A DNA stretch of 6,563 bases, from positions 1 to 6,563 of the forward strand of contig CAIQIL010000353.1 of the NCBI GenBank assembly GCA_903871865.1, read 5' to 3'. The stretch is from an uncultured Burkholderiales bacterium. Its GTDB lineage: Bacteria; Pseudomonadota; Gammaproteobacteria; Burkholderiales; Burkholderiaceae_C. The notes under the pieces are model-generated. The model made no database searches and was not told where the DNA came from. It saw nothing but the letters and a program-made list of their open reading frames with translations. Both the position numbers and the translations under genes were made by a program. Each line of letters begins with the position of its first letter. Position 1 is the first letter of the stretch. Shown in pieces: positions 1 through 6,490 of this stretch.

Positions 1-73
1 CCTGATGCCAGGGATGCCTGGCTGACGCCACCCTCCGCCATGGCGTGCCAGCGAAGGCGCGCCATGCACACAC

Positions 74-97
74 AGCCCGGCTTTGGCCGGGCTTTTT
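74..97 (+). terminator. Rho-independent terminator of an upstream plus-strand transcript
   Basis: A perfect 8-bp GC-rich stem (AGCCCGGC at 74-81 and GCCGGGCT at 86-93) encloses a TTTG tetraloop and runs straight into a run of five T (93-97). This is the classic intrinsic terminator shape for transcription left to right. On the minus strand the hairpin is followed by GTGTGTG rather than a T run, so it should work mainly in the plus direction. It implies that a plus-strand gene or RNA ends at or before the left edge. TGA codons at 3-5 and 23-25 could be its stop, but too little sequence is present to identify it. The terminator also insulates the ligase gene from readthrough. Confidence 0.9.
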
Positions 98-151
98 CAT
101 GGGTGCGTCATGGCTGGATGCACCCAAGGGTTTTACCCAAGCGGTCACCAA

Positions 152-180
152 TTGACGTTAACGTCACAAAGGTCTGTAAT
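152..180 (+). promoter_or_regulatory. Sigma-70-type promoter of the acyl-CoA ligase gene
   Basis: TTGACG at 152-157 matches the -35 consensus at 5 of 6 positions. TGTAAT at 175-180 matches the -10 consensus at 5 of 6. The spacer is exactly 17 bp, the optimal length. Transcription would begin near 186-188, giving a leader of only about 16-18 nt before the proposed TTG start at 204. The stretch is visibly less GC-rich than the flanking DNA. The -35 box lies inside a palindrome, so the promoter is probably controlled. This is read from the sequence only; no start-site data are available. Confidence 0.65.
153..166. promoter_or_regulatory. Perfect 14-bp palindrome, candidate repressor operator
   Basis: TGACGTTAACGTCA is its own exact reverse complement, with no spacer or mismatch. 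It overlaps five bases of the -35 hexamer and the start of the spacer, the usual place for a site whose occupant blocks RNA polymerase. Fatty-acid and branched-chain-acid catabolic genes in proteobacteria are often controlled by MerR-family LiuR or TetR-family FadP/PsrA regulators. The paired ACGT half-sites recall LiuR-type sites as I remember them, but I could not verify this. The regulator is therefore an inference; the palindrome is directly visible. No regulator gene lies in the window. Confidence 0.55.
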
Positions 181-193
181 CCCTGACAACTTC

Positions 194-198
194 AGGAG
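194..198 (+). promoter_or_regulatory. Ribosome binding site that decides a TTG start
   Basis: AGGAG, a strong Shine-Dalgarno core, lies 5 nt before the TTG at 204. The alternative in-frame start, GTG at 198, shares its G with this motif, which leaves no spacer for ribosome binding. The in-frame stop TAA at 177-179 rules out a longer protein except from a CTG at 183. The site therefore favours TTG 204. Confidence 0.7.
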
Positions 199-203
199 TG
201 ACC

Positions 204-2081
204 TTGGCCACTGCACACGCCCACGCCTTGCCTTCGGCACCGACCGCCGCCAGCCCTCTCGCGGCCTTCGCCGGCTTTGTGCCACCGCCGCAGCTCTTGC
301 TGGACACCGCCCAGCGCCTGGGGCCCCACCCGGCCTACTGTGTTCGCACGGAATCGGGTTGGCAAGCCACATCCTGGGCAGACCACGGCCGCCAGGTGCG
401 CGATGCGGCCAAGGCGCTCATCGGGCTGGGGGTGAAGCGCGGCGACGCCGTCGCCATCCTGAGTTTCAACAAACCGCAGTGGGTCACCCTGGCCTTCGCC
501 GCGATGGCCATTGGCGCCACGCCCGCAGGCATCTACTGGACCAGCTCGCCGCAGGACATCGCCTACATCCTCAACCACTGCAAGGCGTCCCTGCTGCTGG
601 TGGACGAGGCCTCGCGCCTGCAGGCCGTGGAAGCCTGTGAGGCAGACTTGCCCCACCTGCGCAACATCGTCATGGTGCGCGACAGCGATGCGGTCCAGGC
701 GCGCAAGCCGGTGATGTCCTGGGACGCCTTCCTGGGCCTTGGCCACGCGGCACAGGAAGCGGAATTGGCACGACGCATGGCGTCGCTGCGCGCCGAGGAC
801 ATCGGCACCCTGATCTACACCTCGGGCACGACCGGCCCGGCCAAGGCCGTGGCGCTCAGCCAGGGCAACCTATGGTGGATGGGCCACACGATGCGCCAGC
901 TTTTCGATGTGGACGAGCACGACCGCGTCATTTCCTACCTGCCGCTGGCGCACATCGCCGAACAGATGGGGTCGATGCACAACCAGGTGCACTCGGGCTT
1001 CACCGTGTACTACGCGCGCAGCATGGAAGCGCTGGGCGAGCACCTCAAGGAGGTTCGACCCACCATTTTCTTCGGTGTGCCACGGGTGTGGGAAAAGATG
1101 CAGTCGGGCATCGAGGCCAAGCTGGAGCAAGCCACCGGTGTGAAGGCGGCACTGGCGCGCTGGGCCATGTCGGTGGGGCAACGCTGGCATGCGCTGGACC
1201 ATGCCGGGCAGCCCGCAGGCCCTTGGTTGACGCTGCAAAAGCACCTGGCGCACAGGCTGGTGCACCGCAAGGTCAAGGAAGCGCTGGGGCTGGACCAGGC
1301 CCGCCTGCTGAGCTCAGGCGCCGCGCCCATCGCCCCGGAAAAGCTGCGCTTCTTCGCGGGGTTGGACGTGGTCGTGCGCGAGCTGTACGGGCAGTCCGAG
1401 GTGACGGGGCCTTCCACGCTGTCGCTGCCGGGCAGCACGCGCGTGGGTTCGGTCGGCAAACCCCTGCCTGGCACCGACATCATGGTGGCCGAGGACGGCG
1501 AACTGCGGGTGCGCGGCCCGCACCTCTTCCAGTGCTACATGGGTTCGCCGCAGGCCACGGCCGAGAGCTTCTCCGGCGAGTGGCTGCTCACGGGCGACCT
1601 CGGTCACATCGACGAAGACGGCTACGTCTACATCACCGGGCGCAAGAAGGACCTGATCATCACCTCGGGTGGCAAGAACATCTCGCCGTCCAACATCGAG
1701 ACGGCGCTGATGGACGCGCACCTGGTCGAGCATGCCGTGGTGTGTGGCGATGGCCGCAACTACCTGGCGGCCTTGCTCACGCTGGACCCGGTGGCCCTGG
1801 CGTCCTTCGCCAGCCACCACGGCCTGCCGGAGCAGGACTTGCGTGAAGGCCGCCTGCACACGCACCCGCTGGTGTTGCAGACGCTTCAGGCCGACATCGA
1901 CCACGTCAACGCCGCGCAGGCGCGTGTGGCCCAGGTGCGCAAGTTCACGGTGCTGCCGCAATCGCTGAGCGTGGCCTCGGGTGAGCTCACGCCCACGCTG
2001 AAGGTCAAGCGCAAGGTCGTGCTGGAGCGCAACAGCGCGCTGATCGACCAGCTCTACAAAGGCACGCCTGGCACGCCTTGA
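204..2081 (+). CDS. Long-chain fatty-acid-CoA ligase (AMP-forming, FadD15/FAA1-like)
   Basis: This enzyme activates a long-chain fatty acid with ATP through an acyl-adenylate and transfers it to coenzyme A, feeding beta-oxidation or lipid synthesis. It is probably cytoplasmic or peripheral to the inner membrane; I see no signal peptide or clear membrane span. It has 625 residues, close to the 600-odd usual for this subgroup. The ANL-superfamily motifs are in order: the phosphate-binding loop YTSGTTGPAK (about 205-214), YGQSEVTG (about 395-402), TGDLGHIDEDGYVYITGRKKD (starting about 463), and a C-terminal TPTLKVKR carrying the likely catalytic lysine (about 600). The P-loop reads PAKAV where many relatives have xPKGV; its lysine is kept. 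TTG 204 is chosen over GTG 198 (two residues longer) because of the Shine-Dalgarno spacing. The gene stands alone behind its own promoter. Acyl chain preference cannot be read from the sequence, so no gene symbol is given. Confidence 0.93.
   Translation: MATAHAHALPSAPTAASPLAAFAGFVPPPQLLLDTAQRLGPHPAYCVRTESGWQATSWADHGRQVRDAAKALIGLGVKRGDAVAILSFNKPQWVTLAFAAMAIGATPAGIYWTSSPQDIAYILNHCKASLLLVDEASRLQAVEACEADLPHLRNIVMVRDSDAVQARKPVMSWDAFLGLGHAAQEAELARRMASLRAEDIGTLIYTSGTTGPAKAVALSQGNLWWMGHTMRQLFDVDEHDRVISYLPLAHIAEQMGSMHNQVHSGFTVYYARSMEALGEHLKEVRPTIFFGVPRVWEKMQSGIEAKLEQATGVKAALARWAMSVGQRWHALDHAGQPAGPWLTLQKHLAHRLVHRKVKEALGLDQARLLSSGAAPIAPEKLRFFAGLDVVVRELYGQSEVTGPSTLSLPGSTRVGSVGKPLPGTDIMVAEDGELRVRGPHLFQCYMGSPQATAESFSGEWLLTGDLGHIDEDGYVYITGRKKDLIITSGGKNISPSNIETALMDAHLVEHAVVCGDGRNYLAALLTLDPVALASFASHHGLPEQDLREGRLHTHPLVLQTLQADIDHVNAAQARVAQVRKFTVLPQSLSVASGELTPTLKVKRKVVLERNSALIDQLYKGTPGTP
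2061..2078 (+). repeat. Two tandem 9-bp copies at the ligase C-terminus
   Basis: GGCACGCCT occurs twice back to back (2061-2069 and 2070-2078) and encodes the last six residues, GTPGTP. It lies directly before the stop codon and the 11-bp repeat. It looks like a small slippage duplication that lengthened the tail by three residues. Confidence 0.85.
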
Positions 2082-2100
2082 TGCGCCCTTGATGCGCCCT
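2079..2100 (+). repeat. Two tandem 11-bp copies, each starting with TGA
   Basis: TGATGCGCCCT occurs at 2079-2089 and again at 2090-2100, followed by a diverged third start, TGAGGCGCC, at 2101. The first TGA is the stop codon of the ligase gene. Because 11 is not a multiple of 3, the TGAs at 2079, 2090 and 2101 fall in three different frames. Confidence 0.85.
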
Positions 2101-2126
2101 TGAGGCGCCAGCCGTCCAGGCCAGCG
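2082..2126. other. Convergent intergenic gap between the ligase gene and nagZ
   Basis: These 45 bp separate two genes that face each other. They hold most of the 11-bp repeat and one arm of a hairpin, CCAGGC (2116-2121) pairing with GCCTGG (2130-2135) around an 8-nt loop that contains the nagZ stop codon. Neither strand has a T run after the stem, so this is not a convincing intrinsic terminator. Termination here may depend on Rho, or the two transcripts may overlap at their 3' ends. Confidence 0.5.
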
Positions 2127-3245
2127 TCAGCCTGGGAAACGCGACAGCGCCTGCTGGTACTGAGGCTGGTGCATCAGTTCGTCCCAGGTCAGCGGTGCGG
2201 TCTGTGGCAGCAGGTCCAGACGGCGGGCTTCGCTGTCCGGGCTGGCATGCCATTCACCGCGCTGCAAGGCTTGCTGCAAGCCGTCCAGCAGCGCATCCAC
2301 GGCCACGCCATCGCCCAGCGATTGGTTGCACAACAGCACCATGTCGCAACCCGCGTTCAATGCCGCGACCGCGCCCTGGGTGTGGCTGCCGGCCACGCTG
2401 GCGCCTTCCATGCTGAGGTCGTCGCTGAAGATGGCACCGGTGAAGCCGAGCTGTCCACGCAGGATGTCTTGCAACCAACGCGATGAGAAGCCCGCCGGCG
2501 CCGCATCCACCTTGGGGTAGATGACGTGGGCCGGCATGACGCTGGTCAGCGAGGTGCTCAGCCACTCGTAGGGCTTGGCGTCGTCGGCCAGGATGGCCTT
2601 GAGGCTGCGCTTGTCCACGGGAATGTCGACGTGCGAATCGGCCTTGACGAAACCGTGACCGGGGAAGTGCTTGCCGCAATTGGCCATGCCGGCCAGCAGC
2701 AGGCCGTGCATCACGCTCTTGGCCAGCACCGTGGCGACGCGGGCGTCGCTGTGGAAGGCGCGGTCACCGATGACACCGCTCTCGCCCCAGTCCAGGTCCA
2801 GCACTGGGGTGAAGGTCAAGTCCACGCCGCAGGCGCGCAGCTCGCTGGCCAGCACGTAGCCGCAGGCCGTGGCGGCATCGGTGGCGGCCATGGCACCGGC
2901 GCCCGCCCCGCCCTTGCCATCTTTGAGCCACATTTCGCCCAAGCGGCGCATCGGCGGCACGTGGGTGAAACCATCGGTCTTGAAGCGCTGCACGCGGCCG
3001 CCTTCGTGGTCCACGCAGATCAGCACGTCCGGGCGGATGGCCTTGATCTCGGTGCACAGGGTCGTGAGCTGGGCGCGGTCCTGCCAGTTGCGCGCGAACA
3101 GGATCAGGCCACCGGTGAGCGGGTGGGCCAGGCGGCGACGGTCGTCGTCGCTGAGGCTCAGGTCGGCGATGTCGAGCACCACGGGCGCGTGCTGGATGGG
3201 GTCGGCAGCGTGGCCGATGGGGGTGGCGGTGCGCTTGGAAGGCAT
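2127..3245 (-). CDS. nagZ: Beta-N-acetylglucosaminidase NagZ
   Basis: NagZ is a cytoplasmic glycoside hydrolase of family 3. It removes N-acetylglucosamine from GlcNAc-1,6-anhydromuropeptides during peptidoglycan recycling. Its products include inducers of AmpC beta-lactamase in bacteria that have the AmpG-AmpR circuit. The protein has 372 residues against about 340 in E. coli. Visible motifs are HPLTGGLILFARN (41-53), VDHEGGRVQRF (78-88), KHFPGHG (192-198), the mobile-loop pair D203/H205 in ADSHVDIP that acts as general acid/base, and FSDDLSMEG (273-281) with nucleophile D275. All catalytic positions are kept. The start is ATG 3245, which adds about 20 residues before the usual beginning (PVVLDI). 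No good Shine-Dalgarno is visible; a GTG inside that PVV stretch is an alternative start. It is the last gene of the operon, 31 nt after acpS. Confidence 0.95.
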   Translation of the reverse strand: MPSKRTATPIGHAADPIQHAPVVLDIADLSLSDDDRRRLAHPLTGGLILFARNWQDRAQLTTLCTEIKAIRPDVLICVDHEGGRVQRFKTDGFTHVPPMRRLGEMWLKDGKGGAGAGAMAATDAATACGYVLASELRACGVDLTFTPVLDLDWGESGVIGDRAFHSDARVATVLAKSVMHGLLLAGMANCGKHFPGHGFVKADSHVDIPVDKRSLKAILADDAKPYEWLSTSLTSVMPAHVIYPKVDAAPAGFSSRWLQDILRGQLGFTGAIFSDDLSMEGASVAGSHTQGAVAALNAGCDMVLLCNQSLGDGVAVDALLDGLQQALQRGEWHASPDSEARRLDLLPQTAPLTWDELMHQPQYQQALSRFPG

Positions 3246-3276
3246 GGTGGCGGATGAAATCTGGTTGGGGGATGCG

Positions 3277-3684
3277 TCAGGACGAGCGCGCAGGATCGGT
3301 TTCAACGACGACAAAGGCCTGGGCCAGATCGCCCTCGTCGGTGACGGTGACATGGGCCTTCCAGCCGCGGGCGGCAAACCAGTCGGCCAGATCGCCGTTG
3401 AGCACGATCTGGGGCTGGCCGCTCTCGGCGTTCAGGATTTCGCAGCGCCGCCACGCCATCGGCATGTGGATGCCCAGGCCGATGGCCTTGGAGAAGGCTT
3501 CCTTGGCCGAAAAACGCGTGGCCAGGTAGCGCAAGCCACGCACCGGCGAACGGGCTGTGCGGGCGCGCCAGACGACCAGCTCGCGCTCGCCCAGCACCTT
3601 CTCGGCGAAGCGGTCACCGCGGCGGTCCAGGGCCTCGCGGATGCGGCGCACATCGCAGAGGTCCGTGCCGATGCCGACGATCAT
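3277..3684 (-). CDS. acpS: Holo-[acyl-carrier-protein] synthase AcpS
   Basis: AcpS moves the 4'-phosphopantetheine group from coenzyme A to a serine of apo-ACP, producing the active carrier needed for fatty-acid synthesis. It is a small cytoplasmic enzyme that works as a trimer with Mg2+. The protein has 135 residues (E. coli 126). The N-terminal [15 protein letters not shown] contains the metal-binding D8. [12 protein letters not shown] (58-69) holds the second metal ligand E62 and K66. The C-terminal strand pattern [18 protein letters not shown] is typical of the family. The ATG at 3684 overlaps the pdxJ stop by 4 nt (ATGA). A GAGG Shine-Dalgarno lies 7 nt upstream, inside the pdxJ end (complement of 3692-3695). 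pdxJ-acpS adjacency is a conserved arrangement in proteobacteria and supports the call. Confidence 0.96.
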   Translation of the reverse strand: MIVGIGTDLCDVRRIREALDRRGDRFAEKVLGERELVVWRARTARSPVRGLRYLATRFSAKEAFSKAIGLGIHMPMAWRRCEILNAESGQPQIVLNGDLADWFAARGWKAHVTVTDEGDLAQAFVVVETDPARSS

Positions 3685-4496
3685 GCGCGGGCCTCGCGTC
3701 GGGCACGGACGGCCTCGGACTGGAAATCGGCAATCGCCTGGCGCAGCCCCACGAAGATGGCGTGGCCAATCAAGGCATGGCCGATGTGGAGCTCTTGCAC
3801 CTCGGGCAAGGCCGCCACCAGGGCCGTGCTGCTGGGCGCGTCGCTGCCTTGCGCATCGGGCTGGCACAGGGCCAGGCCGTGGCCCGCATGGGTGCGCAAG
3901 CCCAGGCTGCCCGCATGGCGCAGACCGGCTTTCAAGCGCGCCAGTTCGGCCTGCACGGCCGCGGCATCGCCGTCCCACCAGGCATTGGCCAGGGCGCCGG
4001 TGTGCAGCTCCACGCAAGGTGCGCCGGCCTTGGCCGCGGCATCGATCTGGGCGAAATCCGCCCCGATGAACAGCGACACGCGCGAACCCGCTTCGGCCAG
4101 CCGGACACAGGCGTCTTTCACGCGGTCGAACTGCCCGACCACGTCCAGGCCGCCCTCGGTCGTGACCTCTTGGCGTCGCTCGGGCACCAGGCAAACGTGG
4201 GCGGGGGCCGTGCGCTCGATGATGTCCAGCATCTCGTCGGTCACCGCGGCTTCGAAGTTCAGCGGCGCGTGCACCAGCGCTTTCAGCCGGGCGACATCGT
4301 CATCGCGGATGTGGCGGCGGTCTTCGCGCAGGTGGAAGGTGACGATGTCGGCGCCCGCCTCCACGGCCAGCAGCGCCGCGGCCACCGGGTCGGGGAAGCG
4401 CCCGCCGCGCGCATTGCGCACCGTGGCAACGTGGTCGATGTTGATGCCCAGCAAGGGGGCGTCGTGGGCGGTGAGGTGCAGGCCGGAGAAGGTCAT
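3681..4496 (-). CDS. pdxJ: Pyridoxine 5'-phosphate synthase PdxJ
   Basis: PdxJ condenses 3-amino-2-oxopropyl phosphate with 1-deoxy-D-xylulose 5-phosphate to form pyridoxine 5'-phosphate, the last ring-forming step of the DXP-dependent vitamin B6 pathway. It is a cytoplasmic TIM-barrel enzyme, an octamer in E. coli. The protein has 271 residues (E. coli 243). Motifs seen: [17 protein letters not shown] (16-32), HLREDRRHI (55-63) with the catalytic-type H55, NFEAAVT (80-86) with E82, [16 protein letters not shown] (104-119), AGHG (204-207) with H206, and [10 protein letters not shown] (235-244). Between AGHG and the last motif there are about 12 more residues than in E. coli, rich in D, S, P and A. 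The ATG overlaps the recO stop by 4 nt (ATGA), and no clear Shine-Dalgarno is visible, so translation is probably coupled to recO. Confidence 0.96.
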   Translation of the reverse strand: MTFSGLHLTAHDAPLLGINIDHVATVRNARGGRFPDPVAAALLAVEAGADIVTFHLREDRRHIRDDDVARLKALVHAPLNFEAAVTDEMLDIIERTAPAHVCLVPERRQEVTTEGGLDVVGQFDRVKDACVRLAEAGSRVSLFIGADFAQIDAAAKAGAPCVELHTGALANAWWDGDAAAVQAELARLKAGLRHAGSLGLRTHAGHGLALCQPDAQGSDAPSSTALVAALPEVQELHIGHALIGHAIFVGLRQAIADFQSEAVRARREARA

Positions 4497-5380
4497 GGTT
4501 GCTGTAGTTCGATCATGAGCTGGCGTGTTCGCAAGGTGTGCGACCCCAGATGATAGTGAAGGAGCGTGCGCGTGATCGCCTTGAGGTCGGACATCGCGCT
4601 TGACCCCGCGGTGACGCAGGCGGCCATCAATCCGGGCACCACCGACTGGCCCGCCGCCACAGGCCGCACCAAGGCGGCCTCCAGGGCCAGCAACACGGTG
4701 CCATCCAGCTGCGCAGGGCCGTCGCCACGCACACCCGGCTCGCTGACATCCACCTGCCAAGGCGTGGCCCGCACACCCAGCTCCGGGTGCAAGGTGTGGC
4801 CCTGCCCTGCCTGCACGGGCGCGGCCCCGACGGTCTCGACCGACAGCTCCGGCAACAGGCCCAGCTGGCGCAGCAGCACGAGCTCGAAGGCCCGCAAAGC
4901 CGCCGTCAGCAGATTGGGCTGGGTCAGTCCTTGCAGGGCATCGGCATAGGCATCGAACAACTCGGGGTGCGGGTCGTGGCGCGCCAGCAAGCGCATCAGC
5001 AGCTCGTTGAGGTAGAAGCCCGGCAGCAAGGCGGCGCCACCCGGCCAGGCCGGCCCGCCCGCCCACTCGGCCTGGCGCAGCAGCCAGACCTCGGCCTCAT
5101 CGGCCCGCTTGGCGCCAAAGCCCACGTGGATGCGCTGGAAAGGCATCAGCACCGGCCGCAGCTGCGAGTACGGGCGCTTGGCGCCTTTGGCCACGGCCAT
5201 CACCTTGCCCTGCTCGCGGCAGAACAGCTCCAGGATCAGGCTGGATTCGCTCCAGTCGTGGCTGTGCAGCACATAGGCCAGCGAACTGGCGCGCGCGGAT
5301 GGCGCACGAGCAGCAGGCGCACGCCCAGACGCGGCCCGCGCAGGGGCCCCCGTGGTGGACCGCGAAGCCAACTTGGCCAC
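4493..5380 (-). CDS. recO: DNA repair protein RecO
   Basis: RecO binds single-stranded DNA and SSB and, with RecR (and RecF), helps load RecA at gaps; it also anneals complementary strands. The protein has 295 residues (E. coli 242). Residues 1-33 are a low-complexity Ala/Arg/Ser/Pro segment. The N-terminal OB fold follows (about 34-106: AYVLHSHDWSESSLILELF, GKVMAVAKGAKRPYSQL). Next comes the helical domain with LNELLMRLLARHDPHPELFD (124-143) and RAFELVLLRQLGLLPEL (163-179), then the C-terminal LLHYHLGSHTLRTRQLM. There is no Cys4 zinc motif, as in E. coli. The start used is GTG 5380, 14 nt after era, with GAGG 4 nt upstream (complement of 5385-5388). A TTG at 5371, three codons in and preceded by AGGTGG, is an alternative. 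The era-recO-pdxJ order strongly supports the identity. Confidence 0.93.
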   Translation of the reverse strand: MAKLASRSTTGAPARAASGRAPAARAPSARASSLAYVLHSHDWSESSLILELFCREQGKVMAVAKGAKRPYSQLRPVLMPFQRIHVGFGAKRADEAEVWLLRQAEWAGGPAWPGGAALLPGFYLNELLMRLLARHDPHPELFDAYADALQGLTQPNLLTAALRAFELVLLRQLGLLPELSVETVGAAPVQAGQGHTLHPELGVRATPWQVDVSEPGVRGDGPAQLDGTVLLALEAALVRPVAAGQSVVPGLMAACVTAGSSAMSDLKAITRTLLHYHLGSHTLRTRQLMIELQQP

Positions 5381-5394
5381 CTGCCCTCAGCGGC

Positions 5395-6423
5395 TCACTC
5401 GTAGCCGTAGGTGCGCAGGCGGGCGTCGTCGTCGGCCCAGCCCGAACGCACCTTCACCCAGATCTCCAGGAAGACCTTGCGGCCCATCAGGCGCTCCAGC
5501 TCTGTGCGGGCCTCGGTGCCGATGCGCTTGAGGCGCTCGCCCTTGTCACCGATGACCATGCCCTTGTGCTGCTCGCGCTCCACGATGATGGTGGCCGCGA
5601 TGCGCACCATGCCAGTGGACTTGGCATTGCCCGGCTGAGGCGGCTCGTCGGTGTACTGGTCGATGACCACGGTCGAGGTGTAGGGCAACTCGTCGCCGGT
5701 CAGGCGGAAGAGCTTTTCCCGGACGATTTCGCTGGCCAGGAAACGGTCGGAGCGGTCGGTCAGGGCATCGGCGTCGTACCACCAGGCCTGCTCGGGCAGG
5801 TAGGGGCGCACGATGTCCAGCAGACGGCGCGTGTCGTCTTCCTTCTTGGCCGACAAGGGCACGAACTGCGTGAACGGGTGGCGCTCCTGCATGGCTTGCA
5901 GCCAGGGGAAGAGGTCCTCGCGGCGGTGGATGAGGTCCAGCTTGTTGGCCACCAGCAGCACCGGGCGGTCGGTCGGCAGCAGCGCCAAGACCTGGGCGTC
6001 GTCCGGACCGAATCGACCGGCCTCCACCAGGAACAGCACCACCGCCACGTCGGACAGCGTGGCCTGCACGGTCTTGTTCAGGTTGCGGTTGAGCGCAGCC
6101 GTGCCGCGCACCGTGTGGCGCGTCTGGAAACCCGGGGTGTCCACGAACACGAACTGGGTGTCGCCGTGGCTGCAGATGCCCGTGATGCGGTGGCGCGTGG
6201 TCTGGGCCTTGCGCGAGGTGATGGACACCTTCTGCCCCACCAGGGCATTGAGCAGCGTGGACTTGCCCACGTTCGGGCGCCCCACGATGGCGATCAGGCC
6301 ACAGCGCTGCTGCGAGACAGGCGAGGCCGCATCCCCAGCGGCATCGCCATGGCGGGCCATGGTCAGCTTGGCCAGCATCTGGTCCAGCGAGGGGTTCACA
6401 TCATCGGCGGGGGACTTGGGCAT
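5395..6423 (-). CDS. era: GTPase Era
   Basis: Era is an essential GTPase that binds near the 3' end of 16S rRNA and helps assemble the 30S subunit, linking ribosome maturation to growth. The protein has 342 residues (E. coli 301). Its G domain shows G1 GRPNVGKST (48-56), the switch I region [13 protein letters not shown] (71-83), G3 DTPG (95-98), G4 NKLD (160-163) and G5 SAK (191-193). The C-terminal KH RNA-binding domain contains [15 protein letters not shown] (288-302). The protein ends [15 protein letters not shown], as in relatives. About 33 residues precede the usual start of the G domain (CGLIAIVG at 41), forming a probably disordered leader. ATG 6423 is used; in-frame ATGs at residues 16 and 22 are alternatives, and none has a strong Shine-Dalgarno. 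It lies 67 nt after the putative rnc end. Confidence 0.97.
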   Translation of the reverse strand: MPKSPADDVNPSLDQMLAKLTMARHGDAAGDAASPVSQQRCGLIAIVGRPNVGKSTLLNALVGQKVSITSRKAQTTRHRITGICSHGDTQFVFVDTPGFQTRHTVRGTAALNRNLNKTVQATLSDVAVVLFLVEAGRFGPDDAQVLALLPTDRPVLLVANKLDLIHRREDLFPWLQAMQERHPFTQFVPLSAKKEDDTRRLLDIVRPYLPEQAWWYDADALTDRSDRFLASEIVREKLFRLTGDELPYTSTVVIDQYTDEPPQPGNAKSTGMVRIAATIIVEREQHKGMVIGDKGERLKRIGTEARTELERLMGRKVFLEIWVKVRSGWADDDARLRTYGYE

Positions 6424-6490
6424 GGCTCAGCAGGGGCAAACGGGCAGCAAACACAGACAACAAAATCAACGCACAAGTGGGGCGCCCAGC
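6424..6490 (-). other. Leader/intergenic stretch before era
   Basis: These 67 bp lie between the putative rnc stop and the era start. They are clearly more T-rich on the minus strand than the surrounding coding DNA (runs such as TTGATTTTGTTG). I find no convincing -35/-10 pair with good spacing, no terminator hairpin and only a weak Shine-Dalgarno (TGAG three nt from the ATG). It is most simply an intercistronic leader in one transcript. A weak internal promoter for era cannot be excluded. Confidence 0.4.

Noticed and set aside
7..50. Small inverted repeats near the left edge (GCCAGG/CCTGGC at 7-22, CGCCATGGCG at 36-45) and GCCA recurring every 10 bp at 27, 37 and 47
   Set aside because: The stems are short, there is no T run, and such GCCA/TGGC pairs are common by chance in GC-rich DNA. 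Without the upstream sequence no function can be supported.
872..1846. 324-codon plus-strand frame inside the ligase gene
   Set aside because: It is an out-of-frame shadow of a gene with all expected motifs. The product is Gly/Ala/Arg/His-rich and has no family resemblance.
3246..3377. Longer NagZ start at 3377
   Set aside because: It would overlap the end of acpS by about 100 nt. The extra residues have no family match, and ATG 3245 follows the acpS stop by 31 nt.
2869..4518. Very long plus-strand open frame opposite nagZ, acpS and pdxJ
   Set aside because: It lies antisense to three clearly recognised genes and crosses all their boundaries. Its product is rich in Arg, Ser and Ala with no recognisable domain. 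Long antisense frames are expected in GC-rich DNA.
3681..5066. Upstream in-frame extension of PdxJ into recO
   Set aside because: The extension would overlap most of recO and is low-complexity. The protein family starts near the ATG at 4496, which also makes a neat ATGA junction with recO.
6424..6490. Possible separate promoter for era
   Set aside because: The region is T-rich on the minus strand, but the best -35-like element (TTGTGC) has only about a 15-bp spacer to a poor -10 (TGTGTT).
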